Under the pieces are notes generated by a model that saw only the letters and a list, made by a program, of their open reading frames with translations, was not told the DNA's origin and ran no database searches. A program made the position numbers and the translations under genes. From Sphingomonas sp. Leaf412 (GTDB taxonomy: Bacteria; Pseudomonadota; Alphaproteobacteria; Sphingomonadales; Sphingomonadaceae), in the NCBI RefSeq assembly GCF_001425405.1, contig NZ_LMQP01000003.1:643117-707116 (forward strand): a DNA stretch of 64,000 nucleotides. The letters run 5' to 3'. This document shows positions 44,734-54,141 of the stretch, piece by piece. How positions within the stretch are numbered: the first letter of the stretch is position 1; every line of letters starts with the position of its first letter.

Positions 44734-44764
44734 CTTGGGACCGCCGCGACCACATTTTGGGAGG

Positions 44765-45022
44765 ATGGCACGCATCGAAATCTATACCAAGGCCTTCTGC
44801 CCCTATTGCTCCCGCGCGATGGCGCTGCTGGCGTCGAAGGGCGTGGCGGTCGAGGAGACCGACATCACGCTCGACCGCCATGCGCGCGACGCGATGATCC
44901 AGCGTGCGGACGGGCGCACCACGGTGCCGCAGATCTTCATCGATGGTCGCCATATCGGCGGGTCGGACGATCTTGCCGCGCTGGAACGCGCGGGCGACCT
45001 CGATCCGTTGCTGGCGGGATGA
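44765..45022 (+). CDS. grxC: glutaredoxin 3
   Basis: An 85-residue dithiol glutaredoxin reducing disulphides with glutathione. It has the active-site CPYC at residues 12-15, TVPQIFI with the cis-proline, and the GGSDDLAAL glutathione-binding end. GGGAGG lies just ahead of the ATG. The stop overlaps the start of the DUF1178 gene, a pairing I associate with alphaproteobacteria. Confidence 0.96.
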   Translation: MARIEIYTKAFCPYCSRAMALLASKGVAVEETDITLDRHARDAMIQRADGRTTVPQIFIDGRHIGGSDDLAALERAGDLDPLLAG

Positions 45023-45441
45023 TCGTGTTCGACCTGCGCTGCGGCGGCGGCCATGTGTTCGAGACATGGTTCGCGTCGAGCGCGGCGTTCGAGGATCAGC
45101 GCGATCGTGGTCTGATCGCTTGCCCGATGTGCGGCGACGGCGACGTCGCAAAGGCGGTCATGGCGCCCCGCGTCACGGCGAAGGGTAACGCAACGTCCGC
45201 GTCTGCGCGGCTGAAGGCGGTGCTGGCGGAAATCGCGGCCGCGCAGGGGAAGGCGTTGACGGGATCGCGCTGGGTCGGACGCCGGTTCGCGGAAGAGGCG
45301 CGCGCGATGCACGATGGCGCGGCCGAACCGGTCACGATCCACGGACAGGCGACCCGGGAAGAGGCGCGCGCGCTGCTGGAGGACGGCGTTCCCGTCGCCC
45401 CCCTGCTGCTGCCCGTCACCCCGCCGAAGGCGTTGAACTGA
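45019..45441 (+). CDS. DUF1178 family protein
   Basis: A 140-residue protein. It starts MIVFDLRCGGGHVFETWFASSAAFEDQRDRGLIACPMCG, with a CxxC pair and an upstream cysteine that suggest a zinc ribbon, as in FmdB-like proteins. The conserved central VGRRFAEEARAMHDGAAEPVTIHGQAT is the DUF1178 signature. Its function is unknown. The ATG overlaps the grxC stop (ATGA), so the two are translated together. Confidence 0.9.
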   Translation: MIVFDLRCGGGHVFETWFASSAAFEDQRDRGLIACPMCGDGDVAKAVMAPRVTAKGNATSASARLKAVLAEIAAAQGKALTGSRWVGRRFAEEARAMHDGAAEPVTIHGQATREEARALLEDGVPVAPLLLPVTPPKALN

Positions 45442-45462
45442 CCGCCGCCGCCGAACCCGCGC

Positions 45463-45663
45463 TCAGCGGATCCGGCGCGCCACCAGCACCAGCAGAAGGC
45501 CGAGCGCGGCGACCGCGGCGCCATAATTGGCCCAGATCGCCTGGTCGATCATGAAGCTGGATCGCGGCCAGGCGATATAGCCCAGTCCCTGGCCGATCCA
45601 CAGCAGGCCGATGAGCGCCAGCGCGACGCCCACGACCGTCAGGACCGACCGGAACCGCCGCAT
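45463..45663 (-). CDS. small two-helix membrane protein
   Basis: A 66-residue protein with helices VVGVALALIGLLWIGQGLGYIAW and WANYGAAVAALGLLLVLVARR. The segment LIGLLWIGQGLGYIAWPRSSFMI is characteristic of a conserved short alphaproteobacterial membrane family of unknown function. It starts one base after the gltA stop and so belongs to the gltX-gltA transcript. Confidence 0.8.
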   Translation of the reverse strand: MRRFRSVLTVVGVALALIGLLWIGQGLGYIAWPRSSFMIDQAIWANYGAAVAALGLLLVLVARRIR

Positions 45664-45664
45664 G

Positions 45665-46948
45665 TCAGCGCTCGCCGACAGGAACGTAGGCGCGCTGCGT
45701 CGGGCCGGTATACAACTGGCGCGGGCGACCGATCTTCTGATCGGGATCGGTAATCATCTCGTTCCACTGCGCGACCCAGCCGACGGTGCGGGCCAGCGCG
45801 AACAGCACCGTGAACATCTCGGTCGGGAAACCGATCGCGGACAAGATGACGCCGGAATAGAAATCGACGTTCGGGAACAGCTTCTTCTCGACGAAATATT
45901 CGTCGTTCAGTGCGATCTGCTCCAGCTGCAAGGCGGTTTCGAACAGGGGATCGCTGACGTTCAGCGCCTCGAACACCTCGCGCACCGTCTTCTGCATCAC
46001 GGTCGCGCGCGGATCGTAGTTCTTGTACACGCGATGGCCGAAACCCATCAGGCGGAAGGGATCGTTCTTGTCCTTCGCCCGCGCGATATATTCCGGAATC
46101 TTGTCCGGCGTCCCGATCTCGCGCAGCATGTTCAGCGCGGCCTCGTTCGCGCCGCCGTGTGCCGGGCCCCACAGGCAGGCGATGCCCGCCGCAATGCACG
46201 CGAACGGGTTCGCGCCCGACGAGCCCGCGAGGCGGACGGTCGAGGTCGAGGCGTTCTGCTCGTGATCGGCATGCAGGATGAAGATGCGGTCCATCGCCCG
46301 CTCCACCGCCGGGTTCACGTCGTACGGCTCCGCCGGCACGCCGAAGGTCATGCGCAGGAAGTTGCCGGTGTAGGACAACGAATTGTCGGGATACAGGAAC
46401 GGCTGACCGACGCTGTACTTGTACGCCATCGCCGCGATCGTCGGCATCTTCGCGATCAGCCGGTGCGACGCGATCATGCGCTGCTTGGGATCGTGGATGT
46501 CGGTCGAATCGTGGTAGAAGGCGCTGAGAGCGCCGACGACGCCGCACATGATCGCCATCGGATGCGCGTCGCGGCGGAAACCGCGGAAGAAGGTCGCCAG
46601 CTGCTCGTGCACCATCGTATGGCGCGTGATCGTGCGGTCGAAACCCGACAGCTCGTCCGCGCTGGGCAGCTCGCCGTTCAGCAGCAGGTACGCGACCTCC
46701 ATGAAGCTGGACTGTTCCGCCAGCTCGCCGATGGGATAGCCGCGGTGGAGCAGCACGCCCTCGTCGCCGTCGATATACGTCAGTTTCGACTGGCACGATG
46801 CGGTGGAGGTGAAGCCGGGATCGTAGGTGAAGGCCCCGGTCTGTCCGTACAGCTTGCGGATGTCGACCACGTCGGGACCGACCGAACCGGACAGGACCGG
46901 ATATTCGAAATCCGCGGCCCCGAGCGAGAATTTGGCGGCGTCGGTCAT
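45665..46948 (-). CDS. gltA: citrate synthase (type II, hexameric type)
   Basis: A 427-residue enzyme making citrate from oxaloacetate and acetyl-CoA at the entry of the TCA cycle. The catalytic histidines and aspartate lie in [25 protein letters not shown] and VDFYSGVI. The N-terminal [31 protein letters not shown] is that of the NADH-sensitive Gram-negative enzymes. The start at 46948 has GGAG seven bases upstream. It is 11 bases downstream of gltX in one operon, a conserved alphaproteobacterial order. Confidence 0.98.
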   Translation of the reverse strand: MTDAAKFSLGAADFEYPVLSGSVGPDVVDIRKLYGQTGAFTYDPGFTSTASCQSKLTYIDGDEGVLLHRGYPIGELAEQSSFMEVAYLLLNGELPSADELSGFDRTITRHTMVHEQLATFFRGFRRDAHPMAIMCGVVGALSAFYHDSTDIHDPKQRMIASHRLIAKMPTIAAMAYKYSVGQPFLYPDNSLSYTGNFLRMTFGVPAEPYDVNPAVERAMDRIFILHADHEQNASTSTVRLAGSSGANPFACIAAGIACLWGPAHGGANEAALNMLREIGTPDKIPEYIARAKDKNDPFRLMGFGHRVYKNYDPRATVMQKTVREVFEALNVSDPLFETALQLEQIALNDEYFVEKKLFPNVDFYSGVILSAIGFPTEMFTVLFALARTVGWVAQWNEMITDPDQKIGRPRQLYTGPTQRAYVPVGER

Positions 46949-46959
46949 GATCGTCTCCA

Positions 46960-48372
46960 TCAGGCGATGTGGTCCGCGATCCGGGCCAGGCCCTCGTCGC
47001 GCCCCAGAAGGATGAGCACGTCGAAGATGCCGGGCGACGTCCTGCGTCCCGTAAGGGCGACGCGGAGCGGCTGGGCGACCTGACCGAGCTTCACGCCCGC
47101 ATCCTCGGCGACCTTCCGTACCGCGTCTTCGAGCGCTTCCGTATCCCAGTTGTGCAGCGCGTCAAGCGCGGCGTGGAGCCGGGCGAGCAGCATCGGCGCC
47201 TCGCCGCCCAGCAACGGCGCCGCATCGTCCGCGATCGGCAACGGACGGGACACGAACAGGAAACCCGCGCCGTCGACCAGATCGCCGATATTCGCGGCGC
47301 GCACCTTCAGCACCGGCATCGCCGCGAGCAGGGGCGCCCGCCGCGCGTCGTCGGGGGCGAGGCCCAGCCGGTCCGCGACCATCTCCGCCAGCCGCGCATC
47401 CTCGGCGGCGCGGATGTAGTGGCCGTTCATGTTCTCCAGCTTCTTGATGTCGAAGCGGCTGGGCGACTTGCCGACCGAATCGAGGTCGAACCAGCGGATC
47501 GCATCCTCGCGCGTGATGAACTCCTCGTCGCCATGGCCCCAGCCCAGGCGAAGCAGGTAATTGCCCAGCGCCTCGGGCAGGATGCCCATGTCGTCGCGAT
47601 ACGCCTCGATCCCGACCGCGCCGTGCCGCTTGGACAGCTTCGCGCCGTCGCTGCCGTGGATCAGCGGGATGTGGGCATACACCGGCTCGGGCCATCCGTT
47701 CGCGCAGTAGATCGGCAGCTGGCGGAAGGCGTTGTTGAGGTGATCGTCACCGCGGATGACATGGGTGACGCCCATGTCGTGATCGTCGACGACCACCGCC
47801 AGCATGTACGTCGGCGTCCCGTCCGACCGCAGCAGGACCAGGTCGTCCAGTTCCGCGTTCTGGACGGTCACCTCGCCCTGCACGCGATCGTGGATGGTCG
47901 TCGCGCCGTCTAGCGGGGCCTTCAGCCGGACGACGTGCGGCTGGTCGAGCGGGCCGTCGGTGCGGTCGCGCCAGGGCGAGCGGATGCGCAGCGGCTTCTT
48001 CGCCGCCTGCGCCTCGGCCCGCATCGCGGCCAGCTCGTCCTGCGTCAGGTAGCAGCGATAGGCGTGACCGCCGTCGACCATCGCCCGCGCGACCGCGGCG
48101 TGGCGGTCCGCGCGCGCGAACTGGAACACCGCATCGCCGTCCCAGTCGAGGCCGAGCCAGCGCATCCCATCCAGGATCGCGTCGATCGCGGGCTGCGTCG
48201 AGCGGGCGCGGTCCGTATCCTCGATCCGCAGCAGGAATTTCCCGCCGTGGTGGCGCGCGAACAGCAGGTTGAACAGCGCGGTGCGGGCACCCCCGATATG
48301 GAGGAACCCCGTCGGCGACGGCGCGAAGCGGGTAACGACCGGGCGGCCGCCTGTGATGTCGGTTGCGCTCAC
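46960..48372 (-). CDS. gltX: glutamyl-tRNA synthetase
   Basis: A 470-residue class I synthetase charging tRNA-Glu (and in many alphaproteobacteria also tRNA-Gln). The HIGH signature appears as [13 protein letters not shown] and the KMSKS as AKLSKRHG. The [11 protein letters not shown] and [14 protein letters not shown] blocks are intact. The start codon is GTG at 48372 (GTGAGCGCAACC). It faces the divergent comEC gene across only 29 bases, so the two promoters must overlap or lie inside the coding regions. Confidence 0.97.
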   Translation of the reverse strand: MSATDITGGRPVVTRFAPSPTGFLHIGGARTALFNLLFARHHGGKFLLRIEDTDRARSTQPAIDAILDGMRWLGLDWDGDAVFQFARADRHAAVARAMVDGGHAYRCYLTQDELAAMRAEAQAAKKPLRIRSPWRDRTDGPLDQPHVVRLKAPLDGATTIHDRVQGEVTVQNAELDDLVLLRSDGTPTYMLAVVVDDHDMGVTHVIRGDDHLNNAFRQLPIYCANGWPEPVYAHIPLIHGSDGAKLSKRHGAVGIEAYRDDMGILPEALGNYLLRLGWGHGDEEFITREDAIRWFDLDSVGKSPSRFDIKKLENMNGHYIRAAEDARLAEMVADRLGLAPDDARRAPLLAAMPVLKVRAANIGDLVDGAGFLFVSRPLPIADDAAPLLGGEAPMLLARLHAALDALHNWDTEALEDAVRKVAEDAGVKLGQVAQPLRVALTGRRTSPGIFDVLILLGRDEGLARIADHIA

Positions 48373-48401
48373 GCGCGCTTGCTCCCAGTCTGGATGAGTC
48401 G

Positions 48402-50534
48402 ATGGCTTCTTCCGCCGTGCCTGCCCCTAGCAACTCTGCCCCGCCGCGACAAATCGCGGGCCGGGACGCAATCGAGCGCGGGCTGGAGGCGGAGCGCGAC
48501 CAGCTGGCGGCCTGGATTCCCGTGATGCTGGGGGCGGGGATCGCGGCGTGGTTCGTGCTTCCCGATGCGCGGGCGTGGACGGCCGTGCTGCTGGCCGCGC
48601 TGGCACTGGCGTCCGCGGCGCTGGCGACGGCGCAGGGCGGCCGTGCGTCCGTGGTCGTGGCGTGTGCGGCGATGGGGATCGCGGCGGGGGTCGCGCTGGC
48701 GTGGTCGCGCGCGGACCGGGTGGCGGCACCGGTGCTGGCGCGCACGGCGATCGTCGACGTCGCCGGACGGGTGGCGGAGATCGAGCCGCTGCCCGCGCGC
48801 GGTCTGGTCCGGCTGACGATGGCGGACCTGTCGTGGGCGGCACCCGCCCCATCGCCGGCCCCCCGACGCATCCGCGTAAACTTGCCCGACCCCGACACCC
48901 CGCAAACCCTCACCGCCGGGGCGACGATCCGGCTGCGCGCGCGATTGATGCCGCCGCCCCCGCCTGCGGTACCGGGCGCCTATGATTTCGCCCGGGTGGC
49001 GTGGTTTCGCCAACTGGGGGCAACCGGTCGCGGGTTCGTACCGGTGCAGGTCCTGCGGCCGGGCGCGGCGGAGGCGGGGCTGCGGCAACGCCTGACCCGG
49101 CATATCGAGGATCGGCTGGAGGGCAGCGCGGGCGGCATCGCGGCGGCGCTGGTCACCGGCGCCACGGGCGGGATCGGGGAGGAGGATGCCGAGGCGATGC
49201 GTCGCGCCGGGCTGGCGCATCTGCTGTCGGTCAGCGGGCTGCACATCACCGCCGTCGTGGGACTGACGATGCTGCTGGTCGCGCGTCTGCTGGCGCTGTC
49301 GCGCCGCGTCGCGCTGACCGGGCGCGTGCCGGTCGTCGCGGCGGGCGCGGCGGCGGTGACGGCGGTGGGCTATACCTGGCTGGCGGGCGGACAGGTGCCC
49401 ACGATCCGCAGCTGTGTCGCCGCCTTGCTGGTGCTGGTGGCGCTGGCGCTGGGGCGCGAGGCGATCACGATGCGGCTGGTGGCGTTCGGCGCACTGGTCG
49501 TATTGGTGACCTGGCCCGAGGCGCTGGTGGGGGCGAGCTTCCAATTGTCCTTCGCCGCCGTGACCGCCATCGTGGTGCTGTACGAACATCCGCGCATCCG
49601 CGACTGGTTCGCGCCGCGCGGTGAAGCGTGGTGGCGACGGACGGGGCGGGCCGTCGGGTCGCTGCTGCTGACGGGACTGGTCGTCGAACTGGCACTGATG
49701 CCGATCGCGGCGTTCCATTTCCACAAGGCCGGTGTGTACGGAGCGCTGGCCAACATGGTCGCGATCCCGCTGACGACGTTCGTGGTGATGCCTGCCGAGG
49801 CCTTGGCACTGATCCTGGACGCGCTCGGACTGGGGGCGCCCTGGTGGTGGGTGACCGGGCAGGGGATCGCGCTGCTGCTATGGATCGCCCGGACGGTCGC
49901 GGCGGCGCCGGGCGCGGTGACTGCGGTCCCCGGAATGCCGGGCTCTGCCTTCGCGCTGATGGTGGCCGGGGGCTTGTGGCTGGCGCTGTGGCGCACGCGG
50001 ATGCGGCGCTGGGGAATCGTACCGTTCGCCATCGGTGCGGCATGGGCGCTGGCGACCCCCGCACCGGACCTGGTGGTGACGGGGGACGGGCGGCATCTGG
50101 GGGTGAGGACGGCGGACGGCAGGGTGGCGATCCTGCGCGACCGCGCGGGCGACTATGTCCGCGACGCCCTGACCGAGGGTGGCGGGGTGGACGGGGAACC
50201 GGCGTTGCTGTCCGACGTGTCCGCAGCGCGATGCAATGCCGATCTGTGCTGGATCGCGGTGGCGGGGCGGCGCGTGCTGGCGACCCGCAGCCGGCATTTC
50301 GTACCCGTGCGCAACCTGGTGGCGTTATGCCGCCGTGCCGACGTGGTGGTGAGCGAGCGCCGTGTCCCCCGCACCTGCCGGGCGCGGTGGCTGACCTTGG
50401 ACCGCGCGATGCTGGTCCGGACGGGCGGGGTGGCGGTAACCTTCGCGACCGGGCGGGTCGCGACGGTGCGCACGGCGGGGGACCGACATCCATGGGTCAG
50501 CCCGGCTGAGGCGGGTGGCCGCGGCGGACGGTAG
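48402..50534 (+). CDS. comEC: ComEC/Rec2 family competence channel protein
   Basis: A 710-residue polytopic membrane protein of the DNA-uptake channel family. It has an N-terminal DUF4131 region (about 35-215), a Competence domain (about 230-500) with the signature [17 protein letters not shown], and a C-terminal domain (from about 545). The last part keeps the shape of the metallo-beta-lactamase-like domain ([30 protein letters not shown]) but lacks the HxHxDH metal motif, as in other alphaproteobacterial members. The ATG at 48402 is used; the 13 residues ahead of it in frame have no homology. Confidence 0.93.
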   Translation: MASSAVPAPSNSAPPRQIAGRDAIERGLEAERDQLAAWIPVMLGAGIAAWFVLPDARAWTAVLLAALALASAALATAQGGRASVVVACAAMGIAAGVALAWSRADRVAAPVLARTAIVDVAGRVAEIEPLPARGLVRLTMADLSWAAPAPSPAPRRIRVNLPDPDTPQTLTAGATIRLRARLMPPPPPAVPGAYDFARVAWFRQLGATGRGFVPVQVLRPGAAEAGLRQRLTRHIEDRLEGSAGGIAAALVTGATGGIGEEDAEAMRRAGLAHLLSVSGLHITAVVGLTMLLVARLLALSRRVALTGRVPVVAAGAAAVTAVGYTWLAGGQVPTIRSCVAALLVLVALALGREAITMRLVAFGALVVLVTWPEALVGASFQLSFAAVTAIVVLYEHPRIRDWFAPRGEAWWRRTGRAVGSLLLTGLVVELALMPIAAFHFHKAGVYGALANMVAIPLTTFVVMPAEALALILDALGLGAPWWWVTGQGIALLLWIARTVAAAPGAVTAVPGMPGSAFALMVAGGLWLALWRTRMRRWGIVPFAIGAAWALATPAPDLVVTGDGRHLGVRTADGRVAILRDRAGDYVRDALTEGGGVDGEPALLSDVSAARCNADLCWIAVAGRRVLATRSRHFVPVRNLVALCRRADVVVSERRVPRTCRARWLTLDRAMLVRTGGVAVTFATGRVATVRTAGDRHPWVSPAEAGGRGGR

Positions 50535-50707
50535 GTCCTAGAGGCGATGCTGACTCGCGCGACCCGGTCTGTCGTTCCCGATTTCATTGGCGATGTTCCG
50601 TAACCCCGCGCCCGGCGGAGGGTTTCGGGAAACGGTGACCGGTGCCGGTGGCCGGAAAGTAGAATCGCGCCGCGGCCATTACCGCATTCCCCGACCTGAT
50701 CGGTCGA

Positions 50708-50743
50708 TTGACTTCCATTATCTACATATATAGATTATTGCTC
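50708..50743 (+). promoter_or_regulatory. promoter and inverted-repeat operator of the PadR gene
   Basis: TTGACT (50708-50713) and TAGATT (50731-50736) are spaced 17 bases, a near-consensus sigma-70 type promoter in an AT-rich island. An inverted repeat ATCTA-N6-TAGAT (50720-50735), extending imperfectly to TTATCTA/TAGATTA, covers the spacer and the -10 box. That is where PadR-type repressors commonly bind. The expected transcription start is within a base or so of the ATG at 50744, suggesting a leaderless mRNA. Confidence 0.6.
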
Positions 50744-51052
50744 ATGTCACGGCGTCCTCATACCTCCAGACAAGCGCGTTTCCTTTTCGAGGCGCTCCTC
50801 GCGCGGCCGGATATGTGGCGCCACGGCTATGACCTGCTTCAGGAAACGCGGCTCAAATCGGGCACGCTCTATCCGCTGCTGATGAGGCTGGCTGATGACG
50901 GACTGCTCGAGTCCGAATGGCGTCCGCCCGTCCCGCCCGCCCGGGCCCCCCGCCATGCCTATCGGCTTACCAATGCGGGTCGCGACTTCGCCCGGTCGAT
51001 CCTGGCGCAGGCGGACGTCGACGGGCCTCGGATGATCGGAGCAACGGCATGA
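50744..51052 (+). CDS. PadR-family transcriptional regulator
   Basis: A 102-residue winged-helix repressor. The helix-turn-helix and wing are seen in RFLFEALLARPDMWRHGYDLLQETRLKSGTLYPLLMRLADDGLLESEW...RAPRHAYRLTNAGRDFA, which holds the family core SGTLYPLLMRLEDDGLLES almost unchanged. The C-terminal dimerisation helix is short. PadR proteins of this type usually control an adjacent membrane or transport gene in response to a ligand. Here two membrane-protein genes follow on the same strand. It probably represses itself through the inverted repeat in its promoter. Confidence 0.92.
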   Translation: MSRRPHTSRQARFLFEALLARPDMWRHGYDLLQETRLKSGTLYPLLMRLADDGLLESEWRPPVPPARAPRHAYRLTNAGRDFARSILAQADVDGPRMIGATA

Positions 51053-51067
51053 ACGCTCGGTCGCTCC

Positions 51068-51625
51068 ATGGCGCTCATGCTCGTCGGGTGGTGCGCAGCC
51101 CTGCTTCCCGCGGATCGCGCATCATGGGCAGCCGCGATGAAAGCCGAGGTTGATGCGATCGACGACGACGGCGCCGCGCTGACGTTTGCGATCGGATGCG
51201 TCTGGGGGGCGGCCAAGGAACGGATTCTCTCCCGGTCCTTCGCCGCGCGATCGATGCAGTTCGCCACGATCGCCGGGATGCTGGCGATCTCGCTACTATC
51301 GGCGCTGATGACGAAACGGATGATCGCCGCCCATCACCAAAGCACGGTGGTTTTCACGCTGACCTCGGTCCTTTTCGCAGCAGCGGCACTGCGTGGCTAC
51401 CTGCGGGGACCGATGGCCCTGGTGCAAATCGCCCGTTCGGTGCTCCCCATCTATGTCCTCGCCTATGCCTTTACGTCGTCCGGGCCCGGCCCGGCAGGCG
51501 GTTGGATTGATGCGCGATTGTATCAAGCCCTGGCCATCGAAGGGATCGGCATCTGGACTGCCATCCTGTTGGCCGGCGTCTTCATGATCCGTGTCGGGAC
51601 GCTTCCGACGATCACGCGCATGTGA
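51068..51625 (+). CDS. membrane protein of unknown function, PadR-linked
   Basis: A 185-residue protein with a cytoplasmic or amphipathic N-terminal part (LLPADRASWAAAMKAEVDAIDDDGAALTFAIGCVWGAAKERI) and about four hydrophobic helices after residue 65. The W-x-x-AM-x-AE-x-x-x-I...A-x-GC block recurs in membrane proteins encoded beside PadR regulators and extracytoplasmic sigma factors, without a known activity. The start is uncertain: ATG 51068 or 51077 in this frame, whereas the ATG coupled to the padR stop (51049) is in another frame, hinting at a one-base shift. Confidence 0.72.
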   Translation: MALMLVGWCAALLPADRASWAAAMKAEVDAIDDDGAALTFAIGCVWGAAKERILSRSFAARSMQFATIAGMLAISLLSALMTKRMIAAHHQSTVVFTLTSVLFAAAALRGYLRGPMALVQIARSVLPIYVLAYAFTSSGPGPAGGWIDARLYQALAIEGIGIWTAILLAGVFMIRVGTLPTITRM

Positions 51626-51634
51626 GTTGAATCG

Positions 51635-52084
51635 ATGAGGAACGTCTGGTTGGTCGCGGCGGGTGTGTTGAGCGCGACCGCATCGTTGTTGCACGTCGCC
51701 ACTATCGTCGGTGGCCCGAACTGGTATCGGTTCTTCGGCGCCGGGGAGGAAATGGCGCGGGCGGCGGAGCGCGGCTCGGCGATGCCCGGTCTGGTCACCG
51801 CCGCGATCGCGACGGTCCTCGCCATCTGGGCGCTGTACGCGTTTTCCGCTGCGGGTGTCGTTCGGCGTATGCCGTTGCTGCGAACGGCGTTGGTCCTCAT
51901 CACCGGCGTCTATCTGCTTCGCGGTTTGGCACTCATCCCTCTGCTCGCGCTGAAGCCGCACCTGGTCGACACTTTCGCGGTCGTCAGCTCGCTTGTCGCT
52001 CTATGCTACGGCGTAACCTATGCGATAGGGACGTGGCAGGCGTGGCCGAGCCTTCGATCGACCGCCTCGTTGCCGCCCGCATAA
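51635..52084 (+). CDS. four-helix membrane protein of unknown function
   Basis: A 149-residue protein with four predicted transmembrane helices (VWLVAAGVLSATASLLHVATIVGG, VTAAIATVLAIWALYAFSAAG, TALVLITGVYLLRGLALIPLL and VVSSLVALCYGVTYAIGTW). It has a His in the first helix and a conserved-looking GGPNWYRFFGAGEEMARAAERG loop. It resembles small uncharacterised membrane proteins. It starts nine bases after the preceding gene and probably shares the PadR-controlled transcript. The 149 bases that follow, before the convergent lexA end, show no feature. Confidence 0.75.
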   Translation: MRNVWLVAAGVLSATASLLHVATIVGGPNWYRFFGAGEEMARAAERGSAMPGLVTAAIATVLAIWALYAFSAAGVVRRMPLLRTALVLITGVYLLRGLALIPLLALKPHLVDTFAVVSSLVALCYGVTYAIGTWQAWPSLRSTASLPPA

Positions 52085-52233
52085 GCGCGTGCCGGAGGTC
52101 AGGGACGGTCCCAGAAGCAGCCATTTGACTGGTCCCGACAGAGCCGATCTGTGATCCTGCTCAGCAAGGCCGGCAAGGCAACCGACGCGACGCCGTGCGC
52201 GCGCGCCGGAACACTTCAGCGACCATTTTGCCG

Positions 52234-52899
52234 TCAATCGTACCGCCGCAGGAGCCCCGCCAGTTTCCCCTGCACGCGCACCTGCGCCGGTGCGTAGCGC
52301 TGCGGGTCGTAGGCGCGGTTGGCGGGATCGAGGCGGACCATCGCGCCCTCACGGCGGAAGTATTTCAGCGTCGCTTCCGCATCCTCGATCAGCGCGACGA
52401 CGATCTCGCCGTCGCGGGCGACCTCCTGCCGGCGGATGAGCGCATAGTCGCCGTCCAGGATGCCCGCCTCGACCATCGAATCGCCCGCCACTTCCAGCGC
52501 GAAATGCTCGCCCGCGCCCAGCAAGGCGGCCGGGACGGGGAGCATCGTGCTGCCCTCGAACGCCTCGATCGGCACGCCTGCCGCGATGCGGCCGTGCAGC
52601 GGGATCTCGATCACGTCGTTCGCGGGTTGCGGCGGGGCGGCGGCGGGGCGGGCGCGGGGGGTCGGAACACGCTTCGCCTCCGGCCGCTCGGGTACCTTCA
52701 GCACCTCGAGCGCGCGGGCGCGATTGGGCAGGCGGCGCAGATAGCCGCGCTCCTCCAAGGCGCTTATCAGACGGTGAACCCCCGACTTGCTCTTCAGCGA
52801 CAGCGCGTCCTTCATCTCCTCGAACGAGGGGGACACGCCGCTGTCGGCGAGGCGGTCCTGGATGAAGCAGATGAGGTCGTGCTGCTTGCGGGTAAGCAT
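52234..52899 (-). CDS. lexA: LexA repressor, SOS regulator
   Basis: A 221-residue repressor-protease. The N-terminal winged helix ([32 protein letters not shown]...[20 protein letters not shown]) binds operators. The cleavage bond is A107-G108 (RIAAGVP). The self-cleavage dyad is S141 (AGDSMVEAG) and K179 (ATLKYF). The linker (about 68-95) is Pro/Ala/Arg-rich and a little longer than in E. coli. The ATG at 52899 (MLTRKQHDL) is used because operators lie directly in front of it, so the frame to 52938 would run through them. RecA-stimulated autocleavage induces the SOS genes. Confidence 0.97.
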   Translation of the reverse strand: MLTRKQHDLICFIQDRLADSGVSPSFEEMKDALSLKSKSGVHRLISALEERGYLRRLPNRARALEVLKVPERPEAKRVPTPRARPAAAPPQPANDVIEIPLHGRIAAGVPIEAFEGSTMLPVPAALLGAGEHFALEVAGDSMVEAGILDGDYALIRRQEVARDGEIVVALIEDAEATLKYFRREGAMVRLDPANRAYDPQRYAPAQVRVQGKLAGLLRRYD

Positions 52900-52920
52900 G
52901 TCCCGGGTTCCCTGTTTGGC

Positions 52921-52946
52921 GAACAGACGCGGAACCAATATGGAAC
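52921..52946 (-). promoter_or_regulatory. two overlapping LexA operators in front of lexA
   Basis: On the minus strand three GTTC tetramers are spaced by exactly seven bases each (plus-strand GAAC at 52921-52924, 52932-52935 and 52943-52946). This makes two GTTC-N7-GTTC alphaproteobacterial LexA boxes sharing the middle tetramer, 22-47 bases ahead of the start codon. It implies autorepression. Confidence 0.9.
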
Positions 52947-52959
52947 GGAATCGTCCCCG

Positions 52960-54141
52960 TCAAGCGATCATCAGGATTTCCGCCGAGTCGCCTGCGCTCG
53001 CCGCGGGCGCATGCGGCGGGCGGACGACGAGGCAGGTAGACCGCGCCAGCGTCATCAGCATCGAACTGTCCTGGATCGCGGCGACGTGGACGCGCCCGTC
53101 GACGAGTGCGCCGCGCAGATAGTCGGTACGCGGGCCGTTGGCGGGCAGGTCCTCGCCCAGCGTCGCGGCGACGGCGGCGGGGAAGGGATCGGCGGCGCCT
53201 GCGACATGCGCGACCAGCGGGCGGACGAACAACAGGGCGGTGACGAAGGCGGAGACCGGATTCCCCGGCAGGCCGACGACGACCATTCCGTCCGCGCGAC
53301 GGCCCGCCAGCATCGGCTTTCCGGGGCGGAGCGCGATCCGCCAGAAATCGAGCGCGACGCCCGCCGCCTGCAACGCGGGGCGGACCAGGTCGTGGTCGCC
53401 GACCGATGCACCGCCCGTGGTGACCAGAACGTCGGCCTGCACGTCCGCGAACGCCGCCGTCAACGCGTCGAGCCGATCCGGCAGGATGCCGAGGTCGACG
53501 ATCTCCGCCCCCGTTTCGGCGAGCAGAGAGCGGAGCAGCAGGCGGTTGGACTCGGGCAATTGATCGGCTCCCGCTCCGCCCGGCTCGGCCAGTTCGTCGC
53601 CGGTCGCGGCGATGGCGACGCGCACCGGGCGGGCGACCGCGATCGTCGCCACGCCGCCGGTCGCCGCGACCGCGAGGCGGGCGGGCGTCAGGCGTTCGCC
53701 GACCGCGACGAGCGTATCGCCTGCCGCGAAATCGAGCCCGTGGGGACGGGTGTTGCGGCCGACATAGGGCGGGCCCTCGCCGTCGAGATGGAGTCGATGC
53801 CCCTCCCGCCGCGCCTCTTCCTGCACCAATACCGTGTCGGTTCCGGGCGGCATCGCGGCGCCGGTGAAGATGCGGACGGCCTCCCCCGCGCCGACGGAAA
53901 GGTCGTACGGCCGTCCCGCGGCGCTTTCCCCGACGACGGTCCACGGGCCGGGAAGGTCGGCGAACCGCAGCGCGTAGCCATCCATCGCCGACAGGTCGCG
54001 CGCGGGCTGGGTACGCCGGGCGACTACGGGCGCGGCGGCGTAAAGGTTCAGCGCATCGACAAGGGATACGTCGCGGGCGGGGACCAGCGTGGCGAGCGCG
54101 AGGACGCGGGCCTGCGCGTCGGAGACGGGAAGGAGGGTCAT
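52960..54141 (-). CDS. moeA: molybdopterin molybdotransferase
   Basis: A 393-residue MoeA, which inserts molybdate into adenylylated molybdopterin. Domain blocks are seen: SAMDGYALR near residue 52, IFTGAAMPPGTDTVLVQEE, the MPT-binding fold with TTGGASVGDHDLV, RPGKPMLAG and GLPGNPVSAFVTALLF. The C-terminal domain IV ends EILMIA. It lies between lexA (60 bases downstream) and, in the usual alphaproteobacterial order, moaC upstream, but here a plus-strand pair of genes separates moeA from moaC. Confidence 0.96.
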   Translation of the reverse strand: MTLLPVSDAQARVLALATLVPARDVSLVDALNLYAAAPVVARRTQPARDLSAMDGYALRFADLPGPWTVVGESAAGRPYDLSVGAGEAVRIFTGAAMPPGTDTVLVQEEARREGHRLHLDGEGPPYVGRNTRPHGLDFAAGDTLVAVGERLTPARLAVAATGGVATIAVARPVRVAIAATGDELAEPGGAGADQLPESNRLLLRSLLAETGAEIVDLGILPDRLDALTAAFADVQADVLVTTGGASVGDHDLVRPALQAAGVALDFWRIALRPGKPMLAGRRADGMVVVGLPGNPVSAFVTALLFVRPLVAHVAGAADPFPAAVAATLGEDLPANGPRTDYLRGALVDGRVHVAAIQDSSMLMTLARSTCLVVRPPHAPAASAGDSAEILMIA

